A stretch of DNA of 64,000 nt from contig NZ_AP019657.1 in assembly GCF_009938225.1 (NCBI RefSeq), forward strand, positions 1 to 64,000, in the 5' to 3' direction. The first letter of the stretch is position 1. The number at the start of each line of letters is the position of its first letter. Below, one piece after another: positions 50,922-60,737 of this stretch. The translations under genes and the position numbers were made by a program. Source of the DNA: Vibrio ponticus. Lineage in GTDB: Bacteria; Pseudomonadota; Gammaproteobacteria; Enterobacterales; Vibrionaceae. The notes below the pieces were generated by a model. It was not told the origin of the DNA, made no database searches, and worked only from the letters and a program-made list of their open reading frames with translations.

Positions 50922-52928
50922 ATGAGGTATACACCTACCTTAAAATTGAGCACACGACTGGTTGCTTTTGTCACCGTTATCGTGATTAGTGCGATGTTTA
51001 TTCTGTTCCTTGGTGGAACCTTGTCATTTCGCAGTCTCGGGCAAGAATATCTCGATCAATCGCTTAAAGGTATTGTCAAAGTGGTTGATAAAGAGATGGA
51101 AGATCCGGACGCCGCGTATTCAATGCAACGTTGGATGCCCAAGATGTTGCAAGCCTCCAGCATTGTTGAAATGGAATTGTCTTCCCAAGTGGGCGTGATT
51201 TATCGCTACCGCGATACATCATCAAAAATCGATCCAGCTTTGTTTTATAAAGTTGAATATCCTCTTGAGCGCAATCCTGGCTTTACCATCCGTTTTACCG
51301 CTATTCCTCCTTATGTTGGCTATGGCTACTCAATGCAGGCGCTTTGGTCGATCACTTTGGCAGTCGCGCTGATCATTTTTTGCTTGATGCGTGGGTTGAA
51401 GTGGCTAAAAGAGCAATTGATTGGCTCTGAACTGCTCGAAGAGCGGGGGCGAATGATTCTTGCCGGGCGTGTCGAGCAATATGCCAAAGGGGATGAAAGC
51501 GAATGGCCATACACGGCCAGTGAAGCACTCGATCGTCTAATTGAAGAATTACAGGATGCGCGTCAAGAGCGCAGCCGCTTCGACACTTTTATTCGCAGTC
51601 AAACTTTCCTCGATCAACTAACGGGCTCTGCGAACCGAATTTTATTTGATAGCAAACTTGAATCGGCCTTGTCTGAGAGTGGTGCTCATGGCGGCGTACT
51701 ATTGATTCGTATCGATGATTGGGATTTAGTCAAAGAAGAAGTCGATAAAACAGAGGCCAATCAGTTTATTGTTGATGTCGGCGAAGCGATTAACACCGTG
51801 ATATTGCGCTACCCAGATGTGATCTTATCCCGCTACTACGAGACAGACTTTGCTATTTTTGCACCTAATTTAGGCAACAAGGAGCTGGGTAATATTGCCA
51901 CCCACTGTTTGAAGCAGTTTGACAAATTGCAACTGCTGGCACCATTAGACAAAGAAAATTGGTGCCACATCGGTATGACGGTTTTTCAAGAAGGTGAAAG
52001 ACAGGGCAAAATTATGGATGAGGCTGAAACAGCCTTAAAAAGTGCTCAGTTGCAGCAAGCCAATGCTTGGAATCGCTTTAATAAATTAGTCAGTAATGAG
52101 GATGAGCGAGGTAGCGTGCGTTGGCGAACGCTCTTCGACCAAGTCTTGACACCAGACACTGTCTATATTTTCTCACAGCCATGCTATTTGCTCGACAATC
52201 AGCAAACACAACTGGATCACTATGAACTATTTGTGCGCATTCATGATCCGCAAAGAGGCGTGATAAAAGCATCGAGATTTAATGCGGCAATTGAGGCGGT
52301 AGGTTACGAAAGTGTCTTAGATCGCTCAGTTTTTTTAGCTGTCGCCAGATTTTTGAAAGCGTCAAAAAATAGTTTATGTTACTCTATTAACTTAAATGTT
52401 ACCCCATTTGCTGGAAAGAAGTACTTTCGTTGGTTTAGGAACGAAATCCTTCAACTTCCAATTGATTTGCGACGCAGTCTGCTATTCGAGTTTTCAGAAG
52501 CTCATTTAGTACGGCATCTTGATTATATGAGACCTGTGCTGAAGATGTTAAAAGGCTTAGGTTGTAAAGTAGTTGTTGGACAAGCGGGTCGTTCGATTGT
52601 TAGTACTTACTACCTAAAAGAACTATCAGTTGATTATTTAAAGCTTCACCGAAGCTTGATTAAACAAATCGATCAAAGGCATGAAAACCAACTTTTTGTA
52701 CGAAGTTTGTTAGGTGCGTGTGAAGGGCTAAATACTCAGCTTGTCGCGGTAGGTGTTGACCAAGAGCAAGAGTACAACACCTTATTATCGCTAGGTGTGC
52801 ATGGGGTTCAAGGGCGTTATTTAGCTGCCGAAGAACAAATGATTCCAGAGCCACAAGCCGAGTTGAATAAAACTCAACCTAAATCAAACATTCAAATTGG
52901 ACGACGTAACCGTTGGCGTAAAAGTTAG
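50922..52928 (+). CDS. mshH: MshH/CsrD: degenerate GGDEF-EAL regulator
   Basis: Homologue of CsrD, which directs RNase E decay of Csr small RNAs and in V. cholerae affects biofilm. 668 aa: two transmembrane helices (about 12-32, 143-160), HAMP-like linker and coiled coil, GGDEF domain with the active motif changed to YETDF, and EAL domain with EAL changed to ELF. Both are therefore expected to be catalytically dead, as in CsrD. First gene of the msh locus, 6 bp before mshI. Confidence 0.92.
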   Translation: MRYTPTLKLSTRLVAFVTVIVISAMFILFLGGTLSFRSLGQEYLDQSLKGIVKVVDKEMEDPDAAYSMQRWMPKMLQASSIVEMELSSQVGVIYRYRDTSSKIDPALFYKVEYPLERNPGFTIRFTAIPPYVGYGYSMQALWSITLAVALIIFCLMRGLKWLKEQLIGSELLEERGRMILAGRVEQYAKGDESEWPYTASEALDRLIEELQDARQERSRFDTFIRSQTFLDQLTGSANRILFDSKLESALSESGAHGGVLLIRIDDWDLVKEEVDKTEANQFIVDVGEAINTVILRYPDVILSRYYETDFAIFAPNLGNKELGNIATHCLKQFDKLQLLAPLDKENWCHIGMTVFQEGERQGKIMDEAETALKSAQLQQANAWNRFNKLVSNEDERGSVRWRTLFDQVLTPDTVYIFSQPCYLLDNQQTQLDHYELFVRIHDPQRGVIKASRFNAAIEAVGYESVLDRSVFLAVARFLKASKNSLCYSINLNVTPFAGKKYFRWFRNEILQLPIDLRRSLLFEFSEAHLVRHLDYMRPVLKMLKGLGCKVVVGQAGRSIVSTYYLKELSVDYLKLHRSLIKQIDQRHENQLFVRSLLGACEGLNTQLVAVGVDQEQEYNTLLSLGVHGVQGRYLAAEEQMIPEPQAELNKTQPKSNIQIGRRNRWRKS

Positions 52929-52934
52929 TAGTAA

Positions 52935-54377
52935 ATGAGCATTCAAACTATATTAGGTAAGTTTAGTTCTGTTAGCCGAACGGCAAATCGATTACAGGTT
53001 GTTGTACAACCTCATTCGCTTTATTTTTCCCATTGGAGCGATGCAGAGTTGCCACATCAAGTCGCCATTAATTCTGGTGATTGGCAAAGTACGCTAGTTA
53101 AAACGTTGCAGCATGCTGGTATCAGCGATATTAGTGTTGATGTGGTTTTGAATTCGAGCCAATACCAAACTTATCAGATCGATAAGCCTAACGTTCCACA
53201 GGAAGAATTAGCACTAACGTTGCCTTTCTTATTAAAAGATTTAATTAATGAGAAAGTGACTGACATTATTGCTGATGCAACATTATTGCCGACCAGCAAT
53301 AAGCTACAAGCTTATGTTGTTGCCAAGTCTTTAATCCTCAGTTTGTCTGCCAAGCTTGCCGAAGTCAAAGTAAGCCTAGGACGTGTATTAGTTGAAGATG
53401 ATGTTTGGCCTCGCGCGGTTAAAGATGCCGAGCGCTTCGTCCTATTTCAACGTAGCAAAGGCTCTGGTTATAAACTCAGTGCGTTTGTTGATAAGCGCTG
53501 TGTATTTCAACGTACGCTACGTGGTATTACCCCACCACTGACTGGCGTTGCAACCAGTGGGTTGCAGTTGGATGGAATTGCTTTAGAGCTACAACGTTCG
53601 GTTGATTACCTCTCTTCACAATTACGCGGTGCAACCTTACATCACTTAAAGATTTGTTGTGATGAAGAAGATGATCAAGAGCTCGCTAATGAGCTTAATC
53701 AGCGTTTAAGTGTCAGCGTTTCCCCGCTTTCTCAAAATAAGCTTGAGTCAGGGAAGCTGTTGATTGATGCGATGAGCGATGAGAGCTTATTTGTTATCAA
53801 CCTCTATCCAGACCATTTAAAGCCAAAAGTTGAACACTTTACTTTAACTAATGTCGCTTTACTGACATTGGTTTTGGTCGGGGTATTGTCAGCGAGTTTT
53901 GGCTATTTAACATGGCAGAACAGTCAGTTACAAAGCCAACTACAAATCGCACAGTCACAACAACAAGAATACAATCAGCAGGTTGCAAGCCTGAAGCAGC
54001 GTTTAGCTAAACATCGCCCTTCACCAGAAAAAGTGCATGCGGTGGAGCGTCTAAAAGAAGAGATTAAATCCAAGCAAGACTCACTTGCTGCAGTGGCGAA
54101 ATATGATGGTCAATTGCAGGCGGGCTATTCCGGAGTGATGCAATCTTTGGCGCAGTTGGGACGTAAAGATATTTCACTCACTTCGATTCAAATGAATGAT
54201 GCCAATCTGGACATCAAAGGATTAGCACGTGATCCTCAAGCGATACCTAACTGGGTAAACCAGTTTAAGAGTGAAATTAACTTGGTTGGTCGTTCGTTTG
54301 AAAAGCTAAAAATAGCTCGCAACGAGAACAATATTCTGACGTTTGAGTTACGTACCCAAGAAAAAGAGACGCAGTAA
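52935..54377 (+). CDS. mshI: MSHA biogenesis protein MshI (PilM/PilN-like)
   Basis: Inner-membrane assembly protein of the MSHA pilus, 480 aa. N-terminal cytoplasmic region (about 1-295) resembles the PilM actin-like fold; one transmembrane helix near 305-325 and a periplasmic coiled coil (about 327-400) resemble PilN. It thus seems to combine two proteins that are separate in other type IV pili. No strong ribosome site; overlaps mshJ by TAATG. Confidence 0.9.
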   Translation: MSIQTILGKFSSVSRTANRLQVVVQPHSLYFSHWSDAELPHQVAINSGDWQSTLVKTLQHAGISDISVDVVLNSSQYQTYQIDKPNVPQEELALTLPFLLKDLINEKVTDIIADATLLPTSNKLQAYVVAKSLILSLSAKLAEVKVSLGRVLVEDDVWPRAVKDAERFVLFQRSKGSGYKLSAFVDKRCVFQRTLRGITPPLTGVATSGLQLDGIALELQRSVDYLSSQLRGATLHHLKICCDEEDDQELANELNQRLSVSVSPLSQNKLESGKLLIDAMSDESLFVINLYPDHLKPKVEHFTLTNVALLTLVLVGVLSASFGYLTWQNSQLQSQLQIAQSQQQEYNQQVASLKQRLAKHRPSPEKVHAVERLKEEIKSKQDSLAAVAKYDGQLQAGYSGVMQSLAQLGRKDISLTSIQMNDANLDIKGLARDPQAIPNWVNQFKSEINLVGRSFEKLKIARNENNILTFELRTQEKETQ

Positions 54378-55027
54378 TGAAAGCATATTGGCAAAAGTGG
54401 AGCGAGCAGTTCCTCAAATTGAGTGTGCGTGAGAAATGGTTGATTGCTATTTGTACTGTCGCGTTAGTTTTGGTGGCGATGTTTACTCTTTTGTTGGAAC
54501 CCGCGTTGAAAGCTAATCGCAGTTATCGTCAACAAATTGTCGCTGTTGAACAAAACAATATTCGTTTAGACAGTGAAATTGTAGCGATCACCGCCAAGCT
54601 AAAAAAAGACCCAGACCAGTCAATCAATATTGAGTACCAGCGTTTACTAACAGAGAGCCAAGCGCTGTCTGGCAAATTAGCCAAAGTAATCGAAAACCTT
54701 ATTTCGCCAAGTCAAATGGCGAAATTATTAGAAGAGGTTTTGCTTGGCAGTAAAGATCTGCATTTAGTCTCTTTAGAGTCATTAAAAGCTGAACCGATTA
54801 TTAGTGGCGCCGCATCGGAACACTACGCAGGGTATTACTTACACCCGGTCCGTTTGGAGCTAACAGGCAACTACTTTGCCATTTTAAAATATTTAGAAAC
54901 CTTGGAATCTTTGCCGGTTAACTATTATTGGCGCAGTTTTAATTATCAAGTTGATGCGTACCCTAACGCGCGCTTGATTCTTGAGGTATACACCCTTGGT
55001 ACGAGACAGGAGTTTATTGGTGGCTAA
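54377..55027 (+). CDS. mshJ: MSHA biogenesis protein MshJ (PilO-like)
   Basis: A 216-aa bitopic protein: transmembrane helix at about 23-42, coiled coil to about 105, then a ferredoxin-like periplasmic region, like PilO. Part of the inner-membrane alignment complex. It overlaps mshI by one base and mshK by 8. Confidence 0.9.
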   Translation: MKAYWQKWSEQFLKLSVREKWLIAICTVALVLVAMFTLLLEPALKANRSYRQQIVAVEQNNIRLDSEIVAITAKLKKDPDQSINIEYQRLLTESQALSGKLAKVIENLISPSQMAKLLEEVLLGSKDLHLVSLESLKAEPIISGAASEHYAGYYLHPVRLELTGNYFAILKYLETLESLPVNYYWRSFNYQVDAYPNARLILEVYTLGTRQEFIGG

Positions 55028-55343
55028 CAAAAGTTTGTTATTTTTGCTCTTGATATCACCACTTACACTGGCATCACAAGATCCGACCGCACCACTTGAC
55101 TGGCAAGCTCCAGTTAAAACGGCTCAAGTGAAAAAGGTGGTGAGTTATCGAGTACCCAATTTACAGAGCATAGTCTGTGGTGAGCGTGAAGAGTGTTACG
55201 CAATTTTGGATGGTAAGACTAAAGCACGTGGTGAGAAAATCTCTGGCTTTAGTGTTAAACAGATTAATCCGGATTTCGTTACCGTAACCCGTGGTAATAA
55301 ACAGTGGAAACTGGAACCTTTTCCTTTAGAAGTAAAACAATAA
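55020..55343 (+). CDS. mshK: MSHA biogenesis protein MshK (PilP-like)
   Basis: Small periplasmic protein (107 aa) that probably links the MshI/J complex to the secretin MshL. The GTG at 55020 (with AGGAG 7 nt upstream) begins a clean signal peptide ending near TLA-SQ; a longer frame to 54981 has no such support. Two Cys (CGEREEC) could form a disulfide. Confidence 0.86.
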   Translation: MANKSLLFLLLISPLTLASQDPTAPLDWQAPVKTAQVKKVVSYRVPNLQSIVCGEREECYAILDGKTKARGEKISGFSVKQINPDFVTVTRGNKQWKLEPFPLEVKQ

Positions 55344-55358
55344 GGTTGTTGGAATTGT

Positions 55359-56996
55359 ATGCGTAAACTTGTTTTAGCTATCTCTCTCGCTTCATTAGCT
55401 GGTTGCTCTATGGGACATAGAGATCCTGTAGAAGCGAAAAGTGTCTTAAATGAAGCGATTAATCAATCGAATAGTCGAGCGTTGCAAGAATTGCCAGCAT
55501 CGGTTGAAGCAGATCTAATGCCTGATTTGGATGGTGTTGCGCTCGAGCAAAATAACACCATGAAGCGCTTTCGTATTAAAGCCAACGGTGTTGATGCCCG
55601 CTCATTTTTTGCCAGTCTAGTGAAGGGTACCGAGTATAGCGCGGCGATTCACCCTAATGTCACGGGCAAAATTACAGTCAATTTATCTGATGTCACCTTA
55701 GATGAAGTGCTGTCAGTCGTCAGTGATATGTACGGCTACGACGTTCAGGTTGTCGGCAAGGTGATTCAAGTTTATCCCGCGGGTTTGCGCACGGTGACTA
55801 TCCCAGTCGATTACTTGCAGTTCAAGCGCACAGGTCGCTCATTAACCTCGATCACGACAGGAACGGTAACTAATACCGGCACGAGCTCATCAGGTGATTC
55901 AGACTCTGATGATTCATCGAGTTCGACCACGACTTCCAATGGCGGTACTGAAATTGAAACCACCAATGAAAGTGATTTTTGGCCGCAATTGCAAACGGCG
56001 GTTGCACAGCTGATTGGCAGTGGCAAAGGGCAGTCGGTCGTTGTTACACCGCAAGCGAGCGTGATTACCGTGCGTGCTTACCCAGATGAAATTCGTCAGG
56101 TTCGTGAGTTCTTAGGCATATCGCAACAGCGCATGCACCGCCAAGTGATCCTTGAAGCGAAAATCTTGGAAGTGACCTTGAGTGATGGCTATCAGCAGGG
56201 GATTAATTGGAACAAAGCATTCAGCTCAAATGGCAACGATTTCTCTATTGGTCAAGGCACGATTAATCGTGATGCCAACGGCAACCCAATTGCTTCGGTA
56301 TTACCTGGTTTAGATGCGATTGGCACCCTATTAGGTGGGCAAACGAACTTAGTGGTATCTGGCGGTAGTTTTGATGCAGTGATCAGCTTTATGGCGACGC
56401 AAGGGGATTTGAACGTACTTTCAAGCCCGCGCGTGACGGCTTCTAACAACCAAAAAGCGGTGATTAAAGTCGGTACCGACGAGTACTTTGTCACAAACCT
56501 GTCGAGTGAAACTGGCTCAGGTGATAACGCAGAGCCATCTCCTGAAGTGGAGTTGACGCCATTCTTCTCAGGCATCTCTCTCGATGTTACCCCACAGATT
56601 GATGACCAAGGCAATGTACTGCTGCATGTTCACCCAGCGGTGATTGAAGTTGAAGAGCAGAATAAGCGTATTGAGTTTGGTGGGAACAACATTGTTCTGC
56701 CATTGGCGAGCAGTTCGATTCGTGAGTCTGACTCCGTGATTCGTGCACAAGATGGGGACGTAGTGGTGATCGGTGGCTTGATGAAGTCCAACACCATTGA
56801 TCAGGTGTCTAAAGTGCCATTTTTAGGCGATGTACCAGGGTTAGGGCATTTATTTAGAAACACAACCAAGCTGCAACAGAAAACCGAGCTTGTTATCTTG
56901 CTAAAACCAACCGTTGTGGGTGTGAATACTTGGCAGAAAGAGTTAGAGCGTTCACGAGATCTACTGCAAGAGTGGTTCCCTGAACAGTCGCAGTAA
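55359..56996 (+). CDS. mshL: MSHA secretin MshL
   Basis: Outer-membrane secretin through which the pilus passes; 545 aa. Lipoprotein signal (SLAGC, Cys16), N-domains, an internal low-complexity Ser/Thr/Asp insert at about 171-202, and the C-terminal secretin domain ending with VPFLGDVPGLGHLFRNT. The C-terminal part, about 250-540, follows the secretin family closely. Confidence 0.94.
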   Translation: MRKLVLAISLASLAGCSMGHRDPVEAKSVLNEAINQSNSRALQELPASVEADLMPDLDGVALEQNNTMKRFRIKANGVDARSFFASLVKGTEYSAAIHPNVTGKITVNLSDVTLDEVLSVVSDMYGYDVQVVGKVIQVYPAGLRTVTIPVDYLQFKRTGRSLTSITTGTVTNTGTSSSGDSDSDDSSSSTTTSNGGTEIETTNESDFWPQLQTAVAQLIGSGKGQSVVVTPQASVITVRAYPDEIRQVREFLGISQQRMHRQVILEAKILEVTLSDGYQQGINWNKAFSSNGNDFSIGQGTINRDANGNPIASVLPGLDAIGTLLGGQTNLVVSGGSFDAVISFMATQGDLNVLSSPRVTASNNQKAVIKVGTDEYFVTNLSSETGSGDNAEPSPEVELTPFFSGISLDVTPQIDDQGNVLLHVHPAVIEVEEQNKRIEFGGNNIVLPLASSSIRESDSVIRAQDGDVVVIGGLMKSNTIDQVSKVPFLGDVPGLGHLFRNTTKLQQKTELVILLKPTVVGVNTWQKELERSRDLLQEWFPEQSQ

Positions 56997-57002
56997 TTCG
57001 CT

Positions 57003-57842
57003 ATGTATTTAGAGCATTTTGGCTTTAACCAATTGCCATTCCATCTCACGCCAAATACTGAACTGTTTTTGGGGTTAGAGCCTCACTACGAAGCGATACA
57101 AATGGTCAATTCTGCACTTTCGATGGGAGAAGGGGTGATCAAAGTGACGGGTGAGGTTGGTACAGGTAAAACCATGGTATGCCGGATGTTGGTGAACCAC
57201 TTTGAATCTCACGTTCAATTGGTCTATTTACCTAATCCTGCTTTGTCCGGAGTTGAGTTAAGGCAATCTGTGGCAACTGAACTTGGTCTCGATGTCGCAA
57301 GCAATAGCAAGATTGTTGATCAGATTCAGCAAAGATTGATTGAGCTGACTAAGCAAGGTAAGCAAGTTGTGGTTTTGGTCGATGAAGCTCAAGCTCTCAG
57401 TGATGAAGCTTTAGAGGTCTTGCGTCTGTTTGGCAACTTAGAAACAGAACAACGTAAGCTGATGCAAATCGTGCTGTTTGGGCAGCCAGAATTAGATGAA
57501 CGTCTTCAGCAACATCATTTGCGTCAGTTTCGTCAGCGCATCACTTTTAATGCCCAATTGCGAGCGCTTTCGTTGCATGAAACCGTGGCATATATCGGTA
57601 ATCGAACCACGAAAGCGGGAGCTGATAGCGAGATATTTACTCTGGCCCAAAAGAAAGCCATTTGGCGTGCGAGCCAAGGCGTTCCGAGGCTGATCAACCA
57701 AATTTGTCATAAGAGTTTAGTTTTAGCCAGCAGTCAGCAACTGGCTAAAATTGCTAATCATCATTTATACGCAGCCATGCATGACACGTTTGATGCTTGC
57801 AAACCTAAATATAAAAGCCCAGTGCTATGGGGTTGGAGTTAA
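57003..57842 (+). CDS. mshM: MSHA AAA ATPase MshM (ExeA-like)
   Basis: 279 aa; Walker A GEVGTGKT (50-57), Walker B VVLVDEAQAL. ExeA family members help place secretins; the peptidoglycan-binding domain of ExeA is missing here. 6 bp after mshL. Confidence 0.92.
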   Translation: MYLEHFGFNQLPFHLTPNTELFLGLEPHYEAIQMVNSALSMGEGVIKVTGEVGTGKTMVCRMLVNHFESHVQLVYLPNPALSGVELRQSVATELGLDVASNSKIVDQIQQRLIELTKQGKQVVVLVDEAQALSDEALEVLRLFGNLETEQRKLMQIVLFGQPELDERLQQHHLRQFRQRITFNAQLRALSLHETVAYIGNRTTKAGADSEIFTLAQKKAIWRASQGVPRLINQICHKSLVLASSQQLAKIANHHLYAAMHDTFDACKPKYKSPVLWGWS

Positions 57843-57845
57843 CAC

Positions 57846-59015
57846 ATGAGTGCGATTAATAACGCGCTGTCTGAATTATCAAAGTCGCAGACTGTATCAA
57901 AAGTTGAGATCGAGAAAGCGCAAGTACCCGTCGTTAAGCGCAGCAACGCGCTACCTTGGCTGATCGGTGGATTTAGTTTGAGTTTAGCCGTGGGCGGTTG
58001 GGCGGTTTCTCAGCAGCCTCAAGTGGAGAGACAATCGATTACTCAAGTATCAGTTAGTCAGTCTCAATCTGAAACACCACTTGAGCCTACAGTGATTTCG
58101 CCAACCAGCAAAATTGTTCAAGCAAGTCAGCCAATTTATGATGCGCCAGTGGTTATCCAAAGCTCGACTGAACAAGTTGTCTCTAAAGCAGCGCAGGCAA
58201 CGGAAAGTGTCAAACCTCTGGTTACCCAGCAAACAGTTACCAAAAACCAAGTTATTACAGCGCCACTGCCTAAGCGGCAAGAACAGGATGTGAGACCGGC
58301 TCCGATGTTAGTTGCCAGCGCTCAACCTGTTCAAACCTCAAGCGTTACTGAAAACGTTGCCGAAAACTCGCCGCAGTCAAACGCTGCGGAAGGGAGCGTG
58401 GTAGTTGAGCAAGTCGAATTAACGCCAACGCAGTTGGCGGAAAAAGCGCAAATTCGTGCGAAAAAGTCGCTTGATGCCAACGATCTTGCTGGTGCGATTA
58501 GTCATTATCAAGATGCGCTGCGCTACACGCCACGCGACAGTAAGGTTCGTCAAACATTGGCTGCACTTTATTACGGTAAAGCGGAAGTGCGCAAGTCAGT
58601 CGAGTTGCTGCAAAAAGGCATCTCAATCGATAATGATGATCAAAATCTACGTCTTGCGTTGGCAAAATTACTGCTTAAAGAGAAGCAAACCAGTGCGGCG
58701 TTAACGCCACTTACATACTTGCCGCGTAATCCAAGCAGTGAATACCTTTCGTTACGTGCTGCGTTAGCGCAGAAAAGCGCGCAAGATCCACTGGCGATAG
58801 AAAGCTATCAGAAGCTGGTGGAGTTAGAGCCTGACAATGGACGCTGGTGGCTTGGCTTAGCTATTCAGCAAGAGCGCGCTTTTGAGTTACCTCAAGCGAA
58901 ACTCTCTTACCAACAAGCGATCGATAAAGTCGGCATCTCGAGCCAATCGCAACAGTTTATTCGTGATCGTTTGGCTTTGCTGAATCGATTACAGGAGCAG
59001 CCAGATGCAAATTAG
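57846..59015 (+). CDS. mshN: MSHA TPR protein MshN
   Basis: 389 aa with one transmembrane helix (about 37-56), a Ser/Gln/Val-rich periplasmic linker (about 57-195) and TPR repeats (about 200-375). Probable scaffold of the assembly machine. Overlaps mshE by 11 bp. Confidence 0.92.
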   Translation: MSAINNALSELSKSQTVSKVEIEKAQVPVVKRSNALPWLIGGFSLSLAVGGWAVSQQPQVERQSITQVSVSQSQSETPLEPTVISPTSKIVQASQPIYDAPVVIQSSTEQVVSKAAQATESVKPLVTQQTVTKNQVITAPLPKRQEQDVRPAPMLVASAQPVQTSSVTENVAENSPQSNAAEGSVVVEQVELTPTQLAEKAQIRAKKSLDANDLAGAISHYQDALRYTPRDSKVRQTLAALYYGKAEVRKSVELLQKGISIDNDDQNLRLALAKLLLKEKQTSAALTPLTYLPRNPSSEYLSLRAALAQKSAQDPLAIESYQKLVELEPDNGRWWLGLAIQQERAFELPQAKLSYQQAIDKVGISSQSQQFIRDRLALLNRLQEQPDAN

Positions 59016-60729
59016 ATTAAGAAAACGCCTCGGTGACTTGTTAGTCGAAGAAGGCATTATCACTGAGCAACAAGTGGAGTTGGCACTGGCAGAGCAGCAG
59101 GGTTCTGGGCGCAAGCTGGGAGCAACGCTGATCGATCTCGGTTTCTTAACCGAGAAGCAAATGCTGACCTTCCTCTCTCAGCAGTTGGATGTACCACTGA
59201 TTGATCTAAGCCGCATGAATATTGATATTGATGCGGTACAACTTCTGCCGGAAGTTCATGCTCGCCGTTTGCGTGCGTTGGTGATTGGTCGCAACCAAGA
59301 CTCTTTACGCGTAGCGATGAGTGATCCTGCGGATCTGTTTGCTCAAGAAGCGTTGTTATCTCAGTTGCCGCAATACTCGATTGAGTTTGTGATTGCTCCA
59401 GAAAAACAATTGGTTGAAGGGTTCGATCGTTACTATCGTCGTACCAAAGAGATCGCCTCGTTTGCTGAGCAGTTACAAGCGGAACATCAAGTTAACGAAG
59501 CGTTTGATTTCAATATTGAAGATGATGACAGCGATGAAGTGACGGTTGTTAAGCTGATCAACTCACTGTTTGAAGATGCAATTCAAGTCGGTGCGTCGGA
59601 TATCCATATTGAACCCGATGCTAATGTACTGCGCTTACGTCAACGTATTGATGGTGTTCTGCATGAAACATTACTGAATGAAATCAACATTGCATCAGCG
59701 TTAGTTCTGCGCCTTAAACTGATGGCTAACTTAGATATTTCTGAAAAGCGTTTGCCTCAAGATGGTCGCTTTAATATCAAAGCCAAAGGTCAATCTGTCG
59801 ATATTCGTATGTCGACCATGCCAGTGCAATATGGCGAATCAGTAGTAATGCGTCTACTCAACCAATCTTCTGGCGTCAGAAAGTTGGAAGAGTCAGGCTT
59901 ACCTCCAGAGCTGCTAAGCCGTCTGCGTAAACAGTTGCGTCGTCCACACGGTATGATTTTGGTTACCGGACCGACTGGTTCGGGTAAAACGACCACCTTG
60001 TATGGTGCGCTGAGTGAACTTAACGAGCCAAGTAAGAAGATCATTACTGCGGAAGATCCGGTGGAGTACCGTCTGCCACGAGTGAACCAAGTTCAAGTTA
60101 ACTCCAAGATCAATCTCGATTTCTCGACCATCTTACGTACTTTCCTTCGCCAAGACCCGGACATTATCCTAGTCGGTGAGATGCGTGACCAAGAGACGGT
60201 AGAGATCGGTCTGCGAGCCGCATTAACGGGTCACTTGGTGCTAAGTACCTTGCATACCAACGATGCCGTAGATAGTGCTTTACGCATGATGGATATGGGC
60301 GCTCCGGGCTATTTGGTCGCAAGTGCGGTACGAGCTGTCGTTGCTCAGCGCTTGGTACGTAAAGTTTGCCCAGATTGTAAAACGGAACACCATCTTGAAG
60401 AGAGTCATCGCCAGTGGTTAACCCAGCGCTTCCCAAATCAGGTTGAAGCCAGTTTTGTCCGTGGGCGCGGTTGTCAGAACTGTAACTTAACCGGTTATCG
60501 TGGTCGTATTGGTGTATTTGAAATGCTTGAGTTAGAGCAGACCATGATGGATGCATTACGAGCGAATGATGCGGTGGGTTTTGCGCAAGTGGCAAGAAAC
60601 GCCCCTAATTATAAGCCATTGCTTGCTTCTGCTATGGAATTGGCATTGCAAGGTATCGTGAGCTTTGAAGAAGTGATGAATCTCGGTGAAGGCGACTCAT
60701 CAGGTAGCGTTCAAGCGATTTACTTGTAG
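59005..60729 (+). CDS. mshE: MSHA pilus extension ATPase MshE
   Basis: PilB/GspE-type ATPase for pilus extension, 574 aa. The N-terminal MshEN domain shows both c-di-GMP motifs: RLGDLLVEEGII...Q from residue 7 and KLGATLIDLGFL...Q from about 38. Walker A GPTGSGKTT is at 322-330; a CPDC..CQNC zinc motif lies near 455-495. Known V. cholerae MshE binds c-di-GMP through this domain; conservation of both motifs suggests the same control here. Confidence 0.96.
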   Translation: MQIRLRKRLGDLLVEEGIITEQQVELALAEQQGSGRKLGATLIDLGFLTEKQMLTFLSQQLDVPLIDLSRMNIDIDAVQLLPEVHARRLRALVIGRNQDSLRVAMSDPADLFAQEALLSQLPQYSIEFVIAPEKQLVEGFDRYYRRTKEIASFAEQLQAEHQVNEAFDFNIEDDDSDEVTVVKLINSLFEDAIQVGASDIHIEPDANVLRLRQRIDGVLHETLLNEINIASALVLRLKLMANLDISEKRLPQDGRFNIKAKGQSVDIRMSTMPVQYGESVVMRLLNQSSGVRKLEESGLPPELLSRLRKQLRRPHGMILVTGPTGSGKTTTLYGALSELNEPSKKIITAEDPVEYRLPRVNQVQVNSKINLDFSTILRTFLRQDPDIILVGEMRDQETVEIGLRAALTGHLVLSTLHTNDAVDSALRMMDMGAPGYLVASAVRAVVAQRLVRKVCPDCKTEHHLEESHRQWLTQRFPNQVEASFVRGRGCQNCNLTGYRGRIGVFEMLELEQTMMDALRANDAVGFAQVARNAPNYKPLLASAMELALQGIVSFEEVMNLGEGDSSGSVQAIYL

Positions 60730-60737
60730 GAATTGGT

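Noticed and set aside
50922..52928. Active diguanylate cyclase/phosphodiesterase
   Set aside because: GGDEF is YETDF and EAL is ELF, both degenerate as in CsrD.
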